Positions 1 through 8,297 of a stretch of 64,000 nucleotides of DNA are shown piece by piece. The stretch's first letter is position 1, and each line of letters starts with the position of its first letter. The stretch spans positions 1-64,000 of the forward strand of contig JBMNLV010000014.1 of the NCBI GenBank assembly GCA_050953005.1, read 5' to 3'. The translations under genes were made by a program, and so were the position numbers. Under the pieces are notes generated by a model. The model did no database searches, had not been told where the DNA came from, and worked only from the letters and a program-made list of their open reading frames with translations. This stretch comes from UBA6115 sp050953005. GTDB lineage: Bacteria > Bacillota > Clostridia > Christensenellales > Aristaeellaceae.

Positions 1-73
1 TTTCTGGTAACCGTTTGGCGAAAACATTGACGCATACTACTATACATCCGCTCTCCCAACTTGACAAAAGGCG
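1..73. repeat. Dispersed repeat unit B, left copy
   Basis: The reverse complement of the first ~72 bases matches 48686-48757 with only a handful of mismatches; shared landmarks are GTCAAGTTGGGAG and AGTAGTATGCGTCAATG. The copies are in inverted orientation about 48.6 kb apart. No coding frame is evident. With unit A (911-985) it flanks the tRNA-Leu and hypothetical gene here, whereas at 48.5 kb the two units lie close together without those genes. It may be the end of an unrecognised mobile element or a conserved intergenic repeat. Confidence 0.7.
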
Positions 74-101
74 TTGAAACTCTTATGATTTCAACGCATT
101 C

Positions 102-187
102 GCCGGTGTGGTGGAATGGCAGACACAGGGGACTTAAAATCCCCTGGCCCCAGGGCCGTGCTGGTTCGAGTCCGGTCACCGGCACCA
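102..187 (+). tRNA. tRNA-Leu (anticodon UAA)
   Basis: The acceptor arms GCCGGTG and CACCGGC pair and are followed by an encoded CCA end. The anticodon stem GGGGA/TCCCC closes the loop CTTAAAA, giving anticodon TAA at 135-137, which reads UUA leucine codons. A long class II variable arm (GGCCCCAGGGCC region) precedes the T arm with GGTTCGAGTCC, as expected for tRNA-Leu. An intrinsic-terminator-like hairpin follows at once. Confidence 0.95.
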
Positions 188-194
188 GACAACG

Positions 195-240
195 ATAATC
201 CGAACCAAATCTTCCTGAGTAGGAGATGGGTTCGGATTAT
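195..240 (+). terminator. Hairpin after tRNA-Leu
   Basis: A perfect 12-bp inverted repeat (ATAATCCGAACC at 195-206, GGTTCGGATTAT at 229-240) is followed by TGGTTTATTT. It lies 8 bases after the tRNA and before the 3' end of the convergent hypothetical gene, so it may terminate from both sides. Confidence 0.65.
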
Positions 241-271
241 TGGTTTATTTCGATAAGATGAATCACTGGAA

Positions 272-916
272 TCAATTATAATTGAAAGCCTTCAAAACGC
301 CCCCTGTTTCCTTGATTTTTCTGTAGTGTTGATTTGCGTCTTTCTTTGCGCCACCCACTAAAACTACATTTTTAGTTACTACAAGACCGTCGCTGATAAT
401 TAGGCCGCAAAAGGGCAGCAAGGCTGTGTCAATAATTATCGGCAATGGTGAGCCCTGGAGCATTTCATTCCAGGTAGATTGTATTCCGCGAACGATAAAG
501 GCCTTGTCAGCTTGGCTTATAGGAAGAAAAATCGATCCTGATTTCAAGTGCCGCAAAACCACAAAGGAATCAAAGACCGCCTTTTTCCATCCCGCAATGA
601 TGTCCAATTCAGCATGTGACAATTTTTCGGGATTCAATTCTACAAACTCATCAATCAAGATTCTGTTTAGCCAGAGATGTTCCCGAATGGAACCCAAAGG
701 CCTGAGCGGCAGTCCCTTCGGAGAGCGCATTCCATACAAGTTCTTGTTGATTTTCGCCTTTTTATTGACAAAATCAAGCAAGGAAATCCACAGTCTAAAG
801 AATAGCCTGGCTTGCTCTTCGCTAATAATCATTTGACAGTTCCTCGCTTTTCCCAAGAATCCTTGCACATTTCGCGCGCCTGTACGACAATGTGTCTGGT
901 GGTAGTTGTTTTTCAC
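272..916 (-). CDS. Conserved hypothetical protein of a Clostridial family
   Basis: This is a 214-residue soluble protein with no signal peptide or membrane segment. From memory it resembles a widespread Clostridial family of unknown function whose members carry an 'ISEEQA.LF..LW..LLD.VN' start and an 'IISDGLVV' C-terminal motif; both are visible here. The start is GTG at 916; a second codon, ATG at 920, lies in another frame. The first codons fall inside repeat unit A, and the same upstream sequence recurs at 48.5 kb without the gene, so the gene seems to travel with, or to be inserted in, that repeat. No function is proposed. Confidence 0.6.
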   Translation of the reverse strand: MKNNYHQTHCRTGARNVQGFLGKARNCQMIISEEQARLFFRLWISLLDFVNKKAKINKNLYGMRSPKGLPLRPLGSIREHLWLNRILIDEFVELNPEKLSHAELDIIAGWKKAVFDSFVVLRHLKSGSIFLPISQADKAFIVRGIQSTWNEMLQGSPLPIIIDTALLPFCGLIISDGLVVTKNVVLVGGAKKDANQHYRKIKETGGVLKAFNYN

Positions 917-985
917 ACATCAATTCTACAAAAAACAGAGCCGGTGTCGCCACTTTCGCTGTTTCAGGCTCTGTTTTTTCCTTAG
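911..985. repeat. Dispersed repeat unit A, left copy (contains a hairpin)
   Basis: The reverse complement of this stretch matches 48541-48613 closely, with GGCGACACCGGCTCTGTTTTTT and AGAATTGATGT conserved. Within it AAAAAACAGAGCC pairs with GGCTCTGTTTTTT, a strong stem able to act as a terminator in either direction. It lies between the convergent-side end of the lyase gene and the start of the hypothetical gene. Confidence 0.7.
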
Positions 986-1050
986 TTAACGGGCCGTAGT
1001 TTTGTTACAGCCCCTTTTTGTATGCGGCGCAAGGTGCGCAATAAGAAAAC

Positions 1051-2499
1051 TCACAAGCTTTCTCCAAAATCTTTACGGAACTGCCTGACCAGCAATTCCG
1101 GCCAGTTTCCAATGGATTTGAGGCGGCCAAAGAAAAACCGCAGCATCGAAGGCTCTTCCACAAACTCCAAACCACCGATAAGCCGGCGGTGGTTAAACAG
1201 CCAAGAAATACGGTCGGCTGTATACTTGATTTGAGACAAGGTAAACACCCTCTTCGGTATCGCAAGGCGCACCAGCTCCATTTCTGCCATGCGCTCGCTT
1301 CCGTCCTCATTGCGCTGCTCGCTGAGCGTGCCGCGCTCCATTCCTCTTACCCCGCTGGCTATAAATATCGCGGCGTTCAGCGCACCGGCAATATATTGGT
1401 TCTTCGGGATATGCCCGCAAAACTGGCTTGCGTCCAGATGGCAGCCAAGACCTCCCGGAGGCGTCACGACAGGGACACCCTTGGCAAGCAGTTCATTGCT
1501 CAGTGCTTCAATAAACATAGGGGTCTGGCTGATAAAGTCAAAATCCATGGTCTCCCGGATACCCACGGCGATGGCTTCCATTTCCCGAACAGACATTCCG
1601 CCGTATGTGATGAATCCCTCAAAAAGAGGCACCAATTCCCGCATTCTGGCATGCAATTTCTCATCCGACGTCAGGATGACGCCGCCGCGCGCGGCGCCAA
1701 GCTTGCGCGCTGAGAAATAAAAAACATCCGAAAGCGCTCCGATCTCCCTGGCGATGTCAATGATCCTGACGTTCTTGAACTCCTCCTCCCGCGTCTTGAT
1801 AAAATACAGGTTGTCCGCCAAAAGGCTTGCATCAAAGACTAAAACAATGCCTTCCTTGCGGCAAATCCGTGAAACCTCGCGGATATTCTTCATCGAAACC
1901 GGCTGTCCGCCAATAAGGTTTGTTCCCGCCTCAATACGGACGAAGCTGATTTTGTCTTTCCCGATGCGTTTAATCGCTTCGTTGAGTTTATCAATGTCAA
2001 TATCGCCCTTGAAAGGCACGGAGCTTTGTATCTTTAATCCTTCATCGCCAATGACTTCTTCCACTGTTCCGCCCGACAGGGTGACAAGCGCCTTGGTCGT
2101 TGTAAAGTGAAAATTCATCAGCGCGACAGAACCCGGGCTTACCAGGGCCCTTGCGATAATGTGCTCGCAGGCGCGCCCCTGATGCGCAGGTAAAAAATAC
2201 TTCATGTCAAAGGTTTCCTGCAACACTTTTTCAAGCCTGTAAAAAGTTTCCGATCCTGCATAACTGTCATCGGCTTGCATCATGGCAGCGTATTGGTTTT
2301 CGCTCATGGCGTTGACACCGCTGTCCGAGAGCATGTCCAAAAACACATCCCGGTTTTTCAGGAGAAACGTATTATATCCGGCTTCCTCCATTTTTCGCGC
2401 GCGCTCTTCCACAGGCAGCAAGTTGAGTTTTTGGACCATTCGCACTTTGTGCATTTCGAGTGGGACTTTTTCCCCCGACAGGAACGTGATGTTGGACAT
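1051..2499 (-). CDS. Tyrosine phenol-lyase/tryptophanase-family PLP lyase (TPL-like)
   Basis: This 482-residue PLP enzyme belongs to the beta-eliminating lyase family, which splits tyrosine or tryptophan into phenol or indole plus pyruvate and ammonia. The expected landmarks are present: SDSGVNAMS (59-66), YAGSE with Tyr80, HQGR with Arg109, GGQPVSM (198-203), Asp223 and the Schiff-base lysine in SARK (Lys266). Two positions favour tyrosine phenol-lyase over tryptophanase: Thr133 in FTTT (TPL Thr124) and Arg389 in MERG (TPL Arg381). One key residue differs: the TPL arginine that contacts PLP (Arg217) aligns with Leu226. The start is ATG 2499 behind GGAG; a longer frame upstream overlaps the T-box and is rejected. 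The leader at 2534-2825 implies control by uncharged tRNA. Confidence 0.8.
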   Translation of the reverse strand: MSNITFLSGEKVPLEMHKVRMVQKLNLLPVEERARKMEEAGYNTFLLKNRDVFLDMLSDSGVNAMSENQYAAMMQADDSYAGSETFYRLEKVLQETFDMKYFLPAHQGRACEHIIARALVSPGSVALMNFHFTTTKALVTLSGGTVEEVIGDEGLKIQSSVPFKGDIDIDKLNEAIKRIGKDKISFVRIEAGTNLIGGQPVSMKNIREVSRICRKEGIVLVFDASLLADNLYFIKTREEEFKNVRIIDIAREIGALSDVFYFSARKLGAARGGVILTSDEKLHARMRELVPLFEGFITYGGMSVREMEAIAVGIRETMDFDFISQTPMFIEALSNELLAKGVPVVTPPGGLGCHLDASQFCGHIPKNQYIAGALNAAIFIASGVRGMERGTLSEQRNEDGSERMAEMELVRLAIPKRVFTLSQIKYTADRISWLFNHRRLIGGLEFVEEPSMLRFFFGRLKSIGNWPELLVRQFRKDFGESL

Positions 2500-2533
2500 G
2501 GCAATTCTCCTTTTTTTATTCTTGCTCAATATA

Positions 2534-2825
2534 GAAGTCCCTGAGCAAGTCAGGACTTGCTCAGGGACGAGAAACACCATTTCCCGCGGTACCACCCTGA
2601 TTGCGGTTTTTAAACCGCCGCTCAACGGAATCAAATAATTCCTGCCCCTATGACGGTGGGCTTCCGTATGCCCCTACTTGACGTTCAGGGCATCGGCTCA
2701 GGAGTGTATTTACATATCCGTCAGCAGCTGCTTTCACCAACCGCAACCTCTCTAACCGTCGGCGTCTTTCCGACTGCGCTGAGTGAGGATATCTTTCTCT
2801 CCGTCACAGCCTTTAGCAAAAACTA
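2534..2825 (-). promoter_or_regulatory. T-box riboswitch leader, specifier probably UAC (Tyr)
   Basis: Read on the minus strand, the canonical T-box AGGGTGGTACCGCGG lies at about 2585-2600. Upstream is a Stem I-like start (GTGACGGAGAGAAAG near 2806) and GGTTGGTGAAAG. The specifier region reads AAATACACTCCTGAGC near 2700, placing TAC, a tyrosine codon, in the usual position. Downstream, a 15-bp perfect inverted repeat (537-551 and 554-568 of the third kilobase) forms the terminator stem; its U-run is weak. It precedes the TPL-like gene by about 35 bases. The class call is solid; the specifier is my reading of the alignment. Confidence 0.88.
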
Positions 2826-2892
2826 ACACAGGGATTTTATTTTATCAAGTCTTTTTTTGGTACTGCTAAATTTTCCTGTCAAGTTGGTTTTT

Positions 2893-4026
2893 TCATGCCT
2901 GGTTCCTTTTTGAAATGATGTATTGAATGATCTCCATGGGCGTGGCGCTTTTCCCAAATTGTATGTAGTAGCTGGCGACAAAGGTACCCATGATCAAGGC
3001 TTGTTCCCAGGTTCCACCCATCATTAAGGCAGCCAGCAGACCTGCGTTATAGTTATCTCCTGCGCCTGTCAGCAGTTTAGGTTTATCCACGCGGACAATG
3101 TCTACCTGAACAAAACCTTCCGGGGAAAGGGCATATGCTTTCTCGTCCATGCGAATCACCAAATTTTCAATTCCGCACAGATCACGCATGCTCGCCATGG
3201 TATCTTCAATCTTGTCCTGAGATGTATCAAGAGAGAGAATTTTGCTGGCCAGGTGCTGATATTCGTTATGGTTCATTGATAGAACAGCTCTGCGTTTTTT
3301 GCCCAGCCGGGCCATCAGCCTTAAGGCTTTTTTGATTTCACCCGGATCCTGATGTGTACAGTCTGAAAAATCCAGAAGCAACGGCATTCTGTTAATCTCA
3401 AGTTTCGCATAAACATTTTTCAGCAGGCCGTCAAAAATAGCGTTCATATGCGGCAGCTCACTCCAGTTGACATATGCTATGGCTTTGGCATCATTGTGAA
3501 GTTTTAAGAGATTCCCTGCCCCCACAGCGCGTACAATGGCGGAGTAATCCAGCCCAAGAAGAGAGCTGTTGTCCGATAGCATCAATTTTCCGGTTTTAAA
3601 CTCCAGTGCAAGGCATTTTCCGGGGTCTGTTACCGGTATCAGGTTGCAATTGGTGGAGATGGCGGAAAAAATGCTGTCGACTTCGCCTTTGCCTACAGCG
3701 CCAATGCCTGTACAGAGAACCCCCAGATTGCCCAGAGCGTGAGCGGTGATAGGCATATTGCCTCCAATCTTGGTGTCTTTGGGCACCAATTCAAGCGCTC
3801 CGCTCATTCCGTGGCGTTCCTTAAGGAAATCCGAAAACGTGTCCATTTCGGAAATATTCTTAATAACACTCACACGGTCGACAAAACCATCAAAACCCAG
3901 CAGCGCTTGTTGTTTTTCAAGCCTTGAAAAACCTTTTTCCAGAAACTCCAGCATTTCATCAATCATCTTCAAAAGCCTTTCTTCATAAAATTTATCATTG
4001 ATGCTATCGTCGGACTGTTCGGGCAA
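2893..4026 (-). CDS. PfkB/ribokinase-family sugar kinase-like protein
   Basis: This 377-residue protein has the PfkB fold: a GGNMPITAHALGNLG glycine-rich substrate segment (about 88-102) and the C-terminal catalytic GAGDNYNAG motif (about 325-333), whose Asp is the usual base. The N-terminal ~35 residues are helical and longer than in typical ribokinases, with GFDGFVDRV where many relatives carry GE..ID. It would phosphorylate a sugar or nucleoside with ATP; the substrate is unknown. The start is uncertain: TTG at 4026 gives the full frame, and ATG at 3966 behind GAAG is an alternative. It sits between the TPL-like gene and an AraC regulator, all leftward. Confidence 0.75.
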   Translation of the reverse strand: MPEQSDDSINDKFYEERLLKMIDEMLEFLEKGFSRLEKQQALLGFDGFVDRVSVIKNISEMDTFSDFLKERHGMSGALELVPKDTKIGGNMPITAHALGNLGVLCTGIGAVGKGEVDSIFSAISTNCNLIPVTDPGKCLALEFKTGKLMLSDNSSLLGLDYSAIVRAVGAGNLLKLHNDAKAIAYVNWSELPHMNAIFDGLLKNVYAKLEINRMPLLLDFSDCTHQDPGEIKKALRLMARLGKKRRAVLSMNHNEYQHLASKILSLDTSQDKIEDTMASMRDLCGIENLVIRMDEKAYALSPEGFVQVDIVRVDKPKLLTGAGDNYNAGLLAALMMGGTWEQALIMGTFVASYYIQFGKSATPMEIIQYIISKRNQA

Positions 4027-4112
4027 CGAGCTTCTTCAGTCAACGTCCGGATATCCTTTGATGCTTTATACATCATGAATGAACATCGCAGAAACGGCAT
4101 TCAGCACAGTAA

Positions 4113-5030
4113 TCAGTTGCTGTACATTCGTATGGCTTCCACAAACTGCTTAGGAGGACAACCGCGAATCTCTTTGAAACATTTGATAAAATAAGACATA
4201 TTTTCAAAGCCGCTGGCGTAACCGGCTTCAGACACGGATTTTCCTGCCAGGAGCAAAGTGCCGGCGTTATATACGCGAACTCTTTTCAGGTATTGAACAA
4301 AGCTCATATTGGTCTGCTTTTTAAACCATTTGCAAAAATAATGCTTGCTGTATCCCACCATGGCAGCAGCGTCATTCAGGGTAACTCGTTTCGCAAAATT
4401 ATGATGTGTCCATGAGATCAGCGTCTTTAAAGTCTCCATGGATTTGTGCTTTATATCAACATAAACATCTGATGAGGGAATGTGCCTTGCTATGATTTCA
4501 AAGATGGAAAGGATGCTAATGTTGCGCAAAAAAACATTGTCATCGCAACGGAACAAATCATTCATTAGGGCATGGATTTGTTCGTATTCCGGAATGATTA
4601 TTGGCGCATTATTCAACGATAGGGATTTTTCAGCCAAAAAATTTTCCAGCTGAATATAGTGTGCCATGTGCTCCAAAGAAACCTGCAGACAATAAATACA
4701 ACTACCGTCACTATCGCTTGTTACCCAGCCTCCGTGCACGGTCATTGGAGGATTCAAAACAACAGAGTTGTTTTGAATGTACATCTGTTGGTTGTCCACC
4801 ACAACATTGCCAGACAGGTTTTCGTAAAGAACAATTTCCAAGCTTGGCGCATAGTGCAGCGGAACATCGTCGTTGAAATGCACATCGCGCTTGGTTAATC
4901 GGTATGGAACGACCTTTGAAAACGGAAGGGTCTCATTAAAAAAACGGGGCATGCGAGCTTCATCACCAATGCGGTTAATCACCCAATAGCTGGACAATGA
5001 TTGATGATGTTCCTGAATCAGCCTAGACAC
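4113..5030 (-). CDS. AraC-family transcriptional regulator
   Basis: This 305-residue regulator has an N-terminal cupin-like sensing domain (about 40-160) and a C-terminal double helix-turn-helix AraC domain (about 200-300), with the signature AAAMVGYSKHYFCKWFKK and the second helix ending in GYASGFENMSYFIKCFKE. The start is GTG at 5030 behind AAAGGAG. It is divergent from the 5.2-27 kb sugar locus and probably controls it; the shared intergenic region holds a 16-bp palindrome at 5122-5137. The ligand is probably a sugar, by context. Confidence 0.88.
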   Translation of the reverse strand: MSRLIQEHHQSLSSYWVINRIGDEARMPRFFNETLPFSKVVPYRLTKRDVHFNDDVPLHYAPSLEIVLYENLSGNVVVDNQQMYIQNNSVVLNPPMTVHGGWVTSDSDGSCIYCLQVSLEHMAHYIQLENFLAEKSLSLNNAPIIIPEYEQIHALMNDLFRCDDNVFLRNISILSIFEIIARHIPSSDVYVDIKHKSMETLKTLISWTHHNFAKRVTLNDAAAMVGYSKHYFCKWFKKQTNMSFVQYLKRVRVYNAGTLLLAGKSVSEAGYASGFENMSYFIKCFKEIRGCPPKQFVEAIRMYSN

Positions 5031-5121
5031 GTTTTAATGCTCCTTTGACAATATTGTTATATTATTCGCCAATATATTGTATGTATTCCTATCTATTTAT
5101 TATATAATGGGCTTATTATTC

Positions 5122-5151
5122 ACCATTTGAAAATGGTTAATAAAGTATAAT
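5122..5151 (+). promoter_or_regulatory. Palindrome and -10-like box ahead of the sugar locus
   Basis: ACCATTT-GA-AAATGGT is a perfect inverted repeat at 5122-5137, followed by a consensus TATAAT at 5146-5151. No good -35 box lies 17 bases upstream; the palindrome sits there instead, which fits a promoter needing an activator such as the divergent AraC protein. The whole 5031-5246 region is AT-rich. Confidence 0.4.
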
Positions 5152-5246
5152 ACAAAGTTGTTTTATTTGCAAAACAGGATGAGCGCAGGACGGCAGGATT
5201 TGTTCCGAACAGCGATGTTCTGGGAACGGAGCAGCGAGAGGGAATT

Positions 5247-6071
5247 ATGAGATTTGTGGTTTTAGGGACAAATTGTTTCGCTCAGGCTTTAGAGCAAGCA
5301 GGCAAAGAAGCCAGTGTCTCGTTGTTACATGGCGGAAATATTGACAGCGCAGAGCTGAGTCTTGTATGCGGCTCTGCATGCGAAGTGGAAACATGGGCGT
5401 TGACACTGTTGCAAACGGGCATGGACGCGGCGGTTCCGGGCTGGATTGTGGGGGATACTGAAAGGTTTTATCGCTTGCACCAGGCTTTTAAGGCGTGTGG
5501 ACGCAAGTTGATCCTGCTCTTTCCTGAACGTTATTCGCCCAATGTGCAGGATGTGAAACGCATTCTGCAGGTTGGCTGTTTGGGGCGGATTGGAATGCTT
5601 GAGTATTTATACCAGTGGCCGCGTCAATGCAGCGCATTGCTTCCTTTGGCGGAGGCGTTGGATCTTGCGCTGTATTTGATAGGAGACGCGGACAAAGTAC
5701 AAGGGTTTCGTTCCAGTGCAGAGGAAGTGGATTGCGCATCACTCAGCGTACGCTTTTCCAACGGTGCGCTCATGAACCTTGCAACAGTGTGTTCGCCACA
5801 CGAGGATTGGAAGACGGTTTATGAGTGGAGCGGCTCCAATGGCAATTTGGCATACGACAGCGATGAGGCCCGTTCCGTACGCATTTGCGGAGAAGACTCC
5901 GTCAAGCGGCGTTTTCCCATGCTGAACACGCAAGTTTGTCCCCTCAGGTCAATGCTGCGTGACCTGCCGCGGGTGGTTTTTACGCATGGTCCGGGGGCGG
6001 CGGAGGAAGATTTGAGGCTTGCTGCGTTGATTTGCAAAGCATTCGGCGAGGAGGGTAAAGGAAATGCGTAA
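5247..6071 (+). CDS. Degenerate Gfo/Idh/MocA-like protein
   Basis: This 274-residue protein keeps the size and C-terminal layout of a shortened Gfo/Idh/MocA oxidoreductase. Segments such as GCLGRIGMLEYLYQWPRQ and VRFSNGALMNLATVC match the beta-sheet half. The N-terminal nucleotide loop (GxGxxG) and the catalytic EKP motif are missing; LLFPERYSP stands where EKP would be. It is probably not an active NAD(P) dehydrogenase on its own and may be a partner or regulator of the three intact paralogues that follow. ATG at 5247 lies behind GCGAGAGGG. Its end overlaps the next start by 8 bases, so the pair is translationally coupled. Confidence 0.6.
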   Translation: MRFVVLGTNCFAQALEQAGKEASVSLLHGGNIDSAELSLVCGSACEVETWALTLLQTGMDAAVPGWIVGDTERFYRLHQAFKACGRKLILLFPERYSPNVQDVKRILQVGCLGRIGMLEYLYQWPRQCSALLPLAEALDLALYLIGDADKVQGFRSSAEEVDCASLSVRFSNGALMNLATVCSPHEDWKTVYEWSGSNGNLAYDSDEARSVRICGEDSVKRRFPMLNTQVCPLRSMLRDLPRVVFTHGPGAAEEDLRLAALICKAFGEEGKGNA

Positions 6072-7041
6072 AGTTCGCGTATGCATCCTTAGCGTCGCTC
6101 ACGTACATGCCGGCACCTATGTACGCTGTCTCAAGCGTAATCCCGATGTTGAGCTGTTGGGCGTATACGATGAGATTTTACAGCGCGGCGAAGCTTTTGC
6201 CCAAGAGCATCAAATTACATGCTGGCAAAGTGCTGGCTCGCTTTTGAGACAGGATGTGGATGTAGCGCTGGTATGTTCTGAGAACCGTATGCATTCAAAG
6301 TGGGTGCGCCTGGCTGCGGAGGCAGGAGTGGATGTTCTGTGCGAAAAACCTTTGGGTGTAGAACGTACAGATATGGAGGAGATGATTGCCGCATGCCGTT
6401 CCCAGGGCGTTCAATTGATGACAGCGATGTGCAATCGGTATATCCATTCTTTCCGCGAAGCGATGCAGGCGGTGAAAGAAGGACAGATTGGCAGGCTTGT
6501 CGCGGTGTTTGCTTCCAATAAGGGAACCATGCCTGGCGGTTGGTTTACCGAAAAGGAACTGTCCGGCGGCGGTTGCGTAATCGACCACACGGTGCATGTG
6601 GCGGATTTGATGAACCACATGCTGGACGCTCAGCCGCTGGAAGTATACGCTCAGTCTGGAAACCGGCTGTTTGAAATGAACGTGGAGGATTGCGCGGTTG
6701 TCACGATGCGCTATCCCAAAGGCGTACTGGTAACGCTGGATGCCAGTTGGTCCCGCACGGATTATTTTCCGTATGGGAGGGATTTAACGCTACGTTTCAT
6801 CGGATCCAGGGGAACCATTTATGTTGATTATTTTGCTGAGCATAATCGCATCTACGCGCCTGGGAAGCGCATCTACAGTTACTATGGCGAGGACAAGGAT
6901 CAGATGATGATTGACGAACTTGTGGAATGCTATCAAACCGGGCGCCCGTTTCCAATCAGCGGTGAGGAAGGAATGAAATGCGCTTTGGTGGCTGAGGCGG
7001 CTATCCGCTCTTTGGAGGAGGACAGGACTGTCTTCATGTGA
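6064..7041 (+). CDS. Gfo/Idh/MocA-family oxidoreductase (first of three intact paralogues)
   Basis: This 325-residue NAD(P)-dependent sugar or cyclitol dehydrogenase-like protein has a Rossmann N-half starting SVAHVHAGTYV, where HxH replaces the usual glycine loop. The catalytic EKPLGVERTDMEEM lies around 96-110. The active-site segment GGGCVIDHTVHVADLM (about 166-181) carries the His expected to act in hydride transfer. The family oxidises or reduces ring hydroxyls of sugars, glycosides and inositols; the substrate is not known here. It overlaps the upstream gene and lies 98 bases before the next paralogue. Confidence 0.82.
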   Translation: MRKVRVCILSVAHVHAGTYVRCLKRNPDVELLGVYDEILQRGEAFAQEHQITCWQSAGSLLRQDVDVALVCSENRMHSKWVRLAAEAGVDVLCEKPLGVERTDMEEMIAACRSQGVQLMTAMCNRYIHSFREAMQAVKEGQIGRLVAVFASNKGTMPGGWFTEKELSGGGCVIDHTVHVADLMNHMLDAQPLEVYAQSGNRLFEMNVEDCAVVTMRYPKGVLVTLDASWSRTDYFPYGRDLTLRFIGSRGTIYVDYFAEHNRIYAPGKRIYSYYGEDKDQMMIDELVECYQTGRPFPISGEEGMKCALVAEAAIRSLEEDRTVFM

Positions 7042-7139
7042 GAGAATCGGGACAGAAAAAAGAAAGGCAGTTTTGTGCTGTTATCAGCGAAGATTGCATT
7101 TGCACGTCTGCAATGAATGAAAATGCCTAGGAGAAGAAG

Positions 7140-8264
7140 ATGAAAAGTGGCAAGATAAAAATCGCTCTTATCAGTGGTGGCATGATCGCCAATGCTGCGC
7201 ACATTCCAGCTTATCGTAACATGCAGGATTTTGCGGAAATCGTAGCGGTTTGCGATATCTATGAACCGGCTGCGCAAACCACGGCGCAGCGCTGGGAGAT
7301 TCCGAATTACTATACCGATGCTCAGGAGATGCTCGAAAAAGAAAAGCCGGATTTGGTCAGCATCTGTACGCCTAATATTTCTCATAAGGAATTGACAATG
7401 CTGGCCCTGAACCATGGCGCGAATGTTCTGTGCGAAAAGCCTTTGGCGGTTAGCTATCGGGATGCCAGAGAAATGTTTGAACTGGCCCAAAGCAAAGGCC
7501 TCAAACTGGTTGCCTGCCAATCTACCCGTTTTATACCGGAACATCTTGATGCGCATGAACTGGTGCGCAAGGGCTATCTTGGCGATCTTTACTTTGGCGA
7601 AATCAGCCGAGTGCGTCGCAGGGGAACGCCCACCTGGGGTAGTTTTCATCGTAAGGACATCAACGGCGGCGGTGCGTTTTGCGACATCGGTGTGCATCAG
7701 TTGGATGCGGCCTTGTGGATTATGGGAAATCCCAAAATGGCAAGCGTTTCCGGTATCAAAAGCAATATACTGACCCGCAAGGGCGAAAATCTCACCGTCA
7801 GCCTGAAGGAAGCAGGGGCGCCGCTGGGGCACTTTGGAACCGCCAAAGGATATTCTCCCGAGGAGTTTGAAACAGAGGAGTTTGCCGCTGGCACCATCCG
7901 CTTTGCGAACAATGCCATCCTTAATTTTAAAGTGGCCTGGGCGCTCAACCTGCCCAACAGTTCCTCCATCAGCGTAGTGGGTGATAAAGCCGGGTTGATA
8001 CTGCCGGAGTTTAGGCTGATTTCTACCATGGACCGTTTTCAGGCGGATATCATGCCTCGCCGCTTCAATGAAGAAAGGCCTTACGCTTCCAAGGCGTTCA
8101 GTGGTCACTGGTATTTGGTGGAAAATTATATCCGCGTGCTTTTAGGCGAGGAAGAATTGCTGATTCTGCCTGAAGAAACGCTCAATGTGACAGCGGTTAT
8201 TGACGCTTTCTATCGCTCGGCGGACCTGCGCCGTGAGGTTCGCATGGAGGAGCTTTTGCATTGA
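7140..8264 (+). CDS. Gfo/Idh/MocA-family oxidoreductase (second intact paralogue)
   Basis: This 374-residue protein has the most canonical motifs of the group: SGGMIANAAHIPAY as nucleotide loop, CEKPLAVSYRDAREM with the catalytic lysine (about 98-112), and GGGAFCDIGVHQLDAALW with the conserved D-x-G-x-H (about 176-193). A segment around 215-245 (KAGAPLGHF region) is longer than in minimal members. ATG 7140 follows TAGGAGAAGAAG at good spacing. It probably works on the same ligand as its neighbours or on successive redox states, for example a transient 3-keto sugar; this is inference. Confidence 0.85.
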   Translation: MKSGKIKIALISGGMIANAAHIPAYRNMQDFAEIVAVCDIYEPAAQTTAQRWEIPNYYTDAQEMLEKEKPDLVSICTPNISHKELTMLALNHGANVLCEKPLAVSYRDAREMFELAQSKGLKLVACQSTRFIPEHLDAHELVRKGYLGDLYFGEISRVRRRGTPTWGSFHRKDINGGGAFCDIGVHQLDAALWIMGNPKMASVSGIKSNILTRKGENLTVSLKEAGAPLGHFGTAKGYSPEEFETEEFAAGTIRFANNAILNFKVAWALNLPNSSSISVVGDKAGLILPEFRLISTMDRFQADIMPRRFNEERPYASKAFSGHWYLVENYIRVLLGEEELLILPEETLNVTAVIDAFYRSADLRREVRMEELLH

Positions 8265-8297
8265 GACCCGCGTGATCTGTGAAGAGGGAGAAATCTT

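Noticed and set aside
2500..2634. N-terminal extension of the TPL-like protein to 2634
   Set aside because: It would translate through the T-box terminator hairpin; ATG 2499 has a proper ribosome site and matches the family start.
6933..8108. 391-codon leftward open frame opposite the second Gfo/Idh/MocA gene
   Set aside because: No family resemblance, while the opposite strand has all Gfo motifs.
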